NCBI GenBank assembly: GCA_900763995.1 | Contig: CAAFMK010000132.1 | Span: forward strand, 1-7,247 | Origin: an uncultured Oscillospiraceae bacterium | GTDB lineage: Bacteria > Bacillota > Clostridia > Oscillospirales > Oscillospiraceae | Reading direction: 5' to 3' | Length of the DNA stretch: 7,247 nucleotides | Shown: one piece after another, positions 5,687-7,247 of the stretch | How positions within the stretch are numbered: the stretch's first letter is position 1 | How the letters are laid out: every line of letters begins with the position of its first letter | Position numbers and translations under genes: made by a program | Notes under the pieces: generated by a model | Seen by the model: only the letters and a program-made list of their open reading frames with translations | Database searches by the model: none | What the model was told of the DNA's origin: nothing

Positions 5687-6324
5687 GCGTTCACCATTTC
5701 TTCTGATAACTGACGAAGCAGACGGCACTCACCTTCAATGTCATCCGCTGCAAAAATTGCGCTGACCAATGCAACGCCGTCAACACCAGTACCAGAAAGC
5801 TGTAATATATTGGCTTTGCCAATACCACCGATCGCAACAACAGGAATATCTACGGCAGCACAAATGTCATGAAGAACTTCCTTTGGCAAAATATTTACAT
5901 CTGTCTTGGTGGAAGTAGAGAACATAGCGCCAACACCAAGGCAATCTGCACCCTCCTTGACAGCTTCCAGGGCCTCTTCAACAGAATGTACAGACACGCC
6001 AATGATCAAGTCCTTGCCCACTCTCTGACGAACCTGTGCGACACCCGTATCCTCTTGTCCGACATGGATACCGTCGGCATGGCACTTGATGGCAATTTCC
6101 ACATTGTCATTGATGAAAAACGGAACTCCGTACTGCTTGCACAGTGCGGAGATTTTCATCGCTTCCGCCAGAAAATCTTCATCGTTCAACTCCTTTTCCC
6201 GGAGTTGAACACAGGTTGCACCACCTTTTAATGCGGACTCAACCTGTTCGCACAGACTTTGTCTGCCTACCCATGCTCTGTCAGTCACAGCGTAGAGCAG
6301 CATTGCTTTTTTATCGCACTTCAT
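5683..6324 (-). CDS. thiE: Thiamine-phosphate synthase
   Basis: Couples HMP diphosphate with thiazole phosphate, releasing pyrophosphate and giving thiamine monophosphate; a cytoplasmic TIM barrel. The 213-residue protein carries LYAVTDR (10-16), CVQLREKEL (38-46), PFFINDN (68-74), DGIHVGQED (84-92), LGVGAMFSTSTKTD (129-142), IPVVAIGGI (160-168) and GVALVSAI near 184-191, the complete ThiE signature. The ATG at 6324 is preferred, with AAAGG eight bases before it; a GTG at 6333 in the same frame is an alternative that would add three residues. It overlaps the end of thiM by 14 bases, and its own stop overlaps the next ATG by four, so the three genes are probably translationally coupled. It receives its thiazole phosphate from ThiM and its pyrimidine from ThiD. 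Confidence 0.97.
   Translation of the reverse strand: MKCDKKAMLLYAVTDRAWVGRQSLCEQVESALKGGATCVQLREKELNDEDFLAEAMKISALCKQYGVPFFINDNVEIAIKCHADGIHVGQEDTGVAQVRQRVGKDLIIGVSVHSVEEALEAVKEGADCLGVGAMFSTSTKTDVNILPKEVLHDICAAVDIPVVAIGGIGKANILQLSGTGVDGVALVSAIFAADDIEGECRLLRQLSEEMVNA
6184..6210. repeat. Perfect 10-bp inverted repeat inside thiE
   Basis: GTTCAACTCC (6184-6193) and GGAGTTGAAC (6201-6210) are perfect inverted copies around a seven-base loop. The hairpin covers the codons for VQLREKELN, the pyrophosphate-binding region of ThiE. There is no T run after it on either strand, so it is not a terminator. It may be a chance result of codon choice. Confidence 0.6.
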
Positions 6325-7132
6325 AGTTTGCACCTTTCTCCAACATCTCTGGGGTCATATTGTAAATCGCATCAATGATATAATTTCTGTAAGTGGAGTT
6401 ACCATCCATTTCGGTGAGTCTGCTGTGTGCCACCTCGCCTGCATAGCCCATAGCAGTCACAGCCGCAGCTGCAGCCTCCAAAGGATGATCTGGATTTGCA
6501 GTTACAAAAGCTGCGGTCATGGCAGAAAGCTGACATCCTGTTCCAGTGATGGAGGACATCATGGGATGTCCATTGCGGATACAGTATGCTTTTTTGCAAT
6601 CTGCTACAATGTCGATAGTACCGGTGATGGCAATCACAGATTCAGTTTGTTCAGCAAATTTTTTTGCAAAAGCAACCACACCATCAAGGTTTTCTTCTGT
6701 TACCTTGTCTGCAACATCTGCATCTACACCTTTTGTTGTTCCGCTGCCAGATACCAGTGTCTTAATTTCAGAGATATTGCCGCGGATCACGGAGAACTTT
6801 ACTTCTTGAAGAAGCTGCATGGCTGTTTCCGTTCTCAATTTGGATGCACCGGCCCCGACAGGATCTAATACGACAGGGTGATTTAGTTCGTTGGCTCGTT
6901 TGCCAGCAATTAGCATAGATGCAATGGTACGACTGTTCAGCGTACCAATATTGATATTCAAACCAGCACAGATCGTGGTGATGTCTGCGACTTCGTCCTT
7001 GTCATCAGCCATGATCGGGGATGCACCGCAGGCGAGCACGATGTTTGCACAGTCATTGACTGTCACATAGTTGGTAATGTTGTGAATCAATGGGCAAGTC
7101 TTTCGTACATTATCAAGCATATTCTGAAACAT
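6311..7132 (-). CDS. thiM: Hydroxyethylthiazole kinase
   Basis: Phosphorylates salvaged 5-(2-hydroxyethyl)-4-methylthiazole with ATP to the thiazole phosphate used by ThiE. A cytoplasmic ribokinase-fold enzyme, 273 residues, normal for the family. Motifs are CPLIHNITNYV (13-23) at the thiazole site, GASPIMADD (36-44), VVLDPVGAGAS (87-97), VIRGNISEI (115-123), GVDA (135-138), AITGTIDIV (168-176) and SSITGTGCQLSA (193-204) with the catalytic Cys200. The start at 7132 has AAGGAGG eight bases upstream and begins 16 bases after the stop of the upstream membrane protein. The end overlaps thiE. Its presence without thiG, thiH or thiS in view marks the operon as salvage rather than de novo synthesis, at least in this window. 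Confidence 0.97.
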   Translation of the reverse strand: MFQNMLDNVRKTCPLIHNITNYVTVNDCANIVLACGASPIMADDKDEVADITTICAGLNINIGTLNSRTIASMLIAGKRANELNHPVVLDPVGAGASKLRTETAMQLLQEVKFSVIRGNISEIKTLVSGSGTTKGVDADVADKVTEENLDGVVAFAKKFAEQTESVIAITGTIDIVADCKKAYCIRNGHPMMSSITGTGCQLSAMTAAFVTANPDHPLEAAAAAVTAMGYAGEVAHSRLTEMDGNSTYRNYIIDAIYNMTPEMLEKGANYEVR

Positions 7133-7148
7133 CTTTTCTTCCTCCTTC

Positions 7149-7247
7149 TTATTGGCAGAGAGATTCTTGCATGGTATGCAGAATGTTGGATTTTTTCAAG
7201 CTAAAAATCAAAACTGCGGAAATGATAGCACCGGCAGCAGTAGAGAT
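7149..7247 (-). CDS. C-terminus of a membrane protein, probably ThiW thiazole transporter component (partial)
   Basis: The last 32 codons and a TAA stop (7151-7149) of a gene that begins beyond the window. The visible residues are ISTAAGAIISAVLIFSL followed by a basic, polar tail (KKSNILHTMQESLCQ), that is, one small-residue-rich membrane helix ending on a positive side. In Firmicutes the gene directly upstream of thiM is often thiW, the predicted substrate-binding ECF component for hydroxyethylthiazole, and the tail is compatible with that fold. The 16-base gap to thiM indicates the same operon. Another thiamine-related permease such as CytX or an HMP transporter cannot be excluded from so little sequence. 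Confidence 0.55.
   Translation of the reverse strand: MSTAAGAIISAVLIFSLKKSNILHTMQESLCQ

Overview
All convincing genes lie on the minus strand, so transcription runs from high to low coordinates. The proteins resemble those of anaerobic, probably gut-associated Clostridia: a clostridial-type chloramphenicol acetyltransferase, a YfcC/DcuC-type carrier, strong AGGAGG-type ribosome sites, and a ThiE/HAD/TenA/ThiN thiamine set. The assignment is by family resemblance only; no marker gene for taxonomy is present.

Right part (about 3309-7247): a tightly packed thiamine salvage operon. In transcription order it is the end of a membrane protein (probably the ThiW thiazole transporter component), thiM, thiE, a HAD-family phosphatase, thiD, tenA and the first 54 codons of thiN. 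Most junctions overlap (thiM/thiE, thiE/HAD, thiD/tenA and tenA/thiN); a short gap precedes thiM and an 84-base gap precedes thiD. Together the genes would recover thiazole (ThiM) and pyrimidine (TenA, ThiD), join them to thiamine monophosphate (ThiE), probably remove the phosphate (HAD) and pyrophosphorylate free thiamine (ThiN). The last step is broken here: thiN stops matching its family at the conserved Gly-Asp-Phe-Asp motif, where unrelated sequence begins. No TPP riboswitch was found in the window; if there is one it should lie upstream of the operon, beyond position 7247.

Middle (about 2794-3308): a stretch with no recognisable gene. It holds a tandem 10-bp repeat and an inverted repeat close to the thiN breakpoint, about 200 bases of unrecognised sequence, a good sigma-A-type promoter, and an intrinsic terminator that lies between that promoter and folP. 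This last arrangement looks like a transcription-attenuated leader.

Left part (1-2793): folP (dihydropteroate synthase) followed by a YfcC/DcuC-type membrane carrier, probably co-transcribed, then an intrinsic terminator. Beyond it is a separately promoted chloramphenicol acetyltransferase gene that is frameshifted after codon 21 and runs off the window edge. The broken thiN, the repeats at the break and a resistance gene nearby fit insertion of a mobile or accessory segment into the thiamine operon, or a deletion that joined two regions. No recombinase is visible to prove either.
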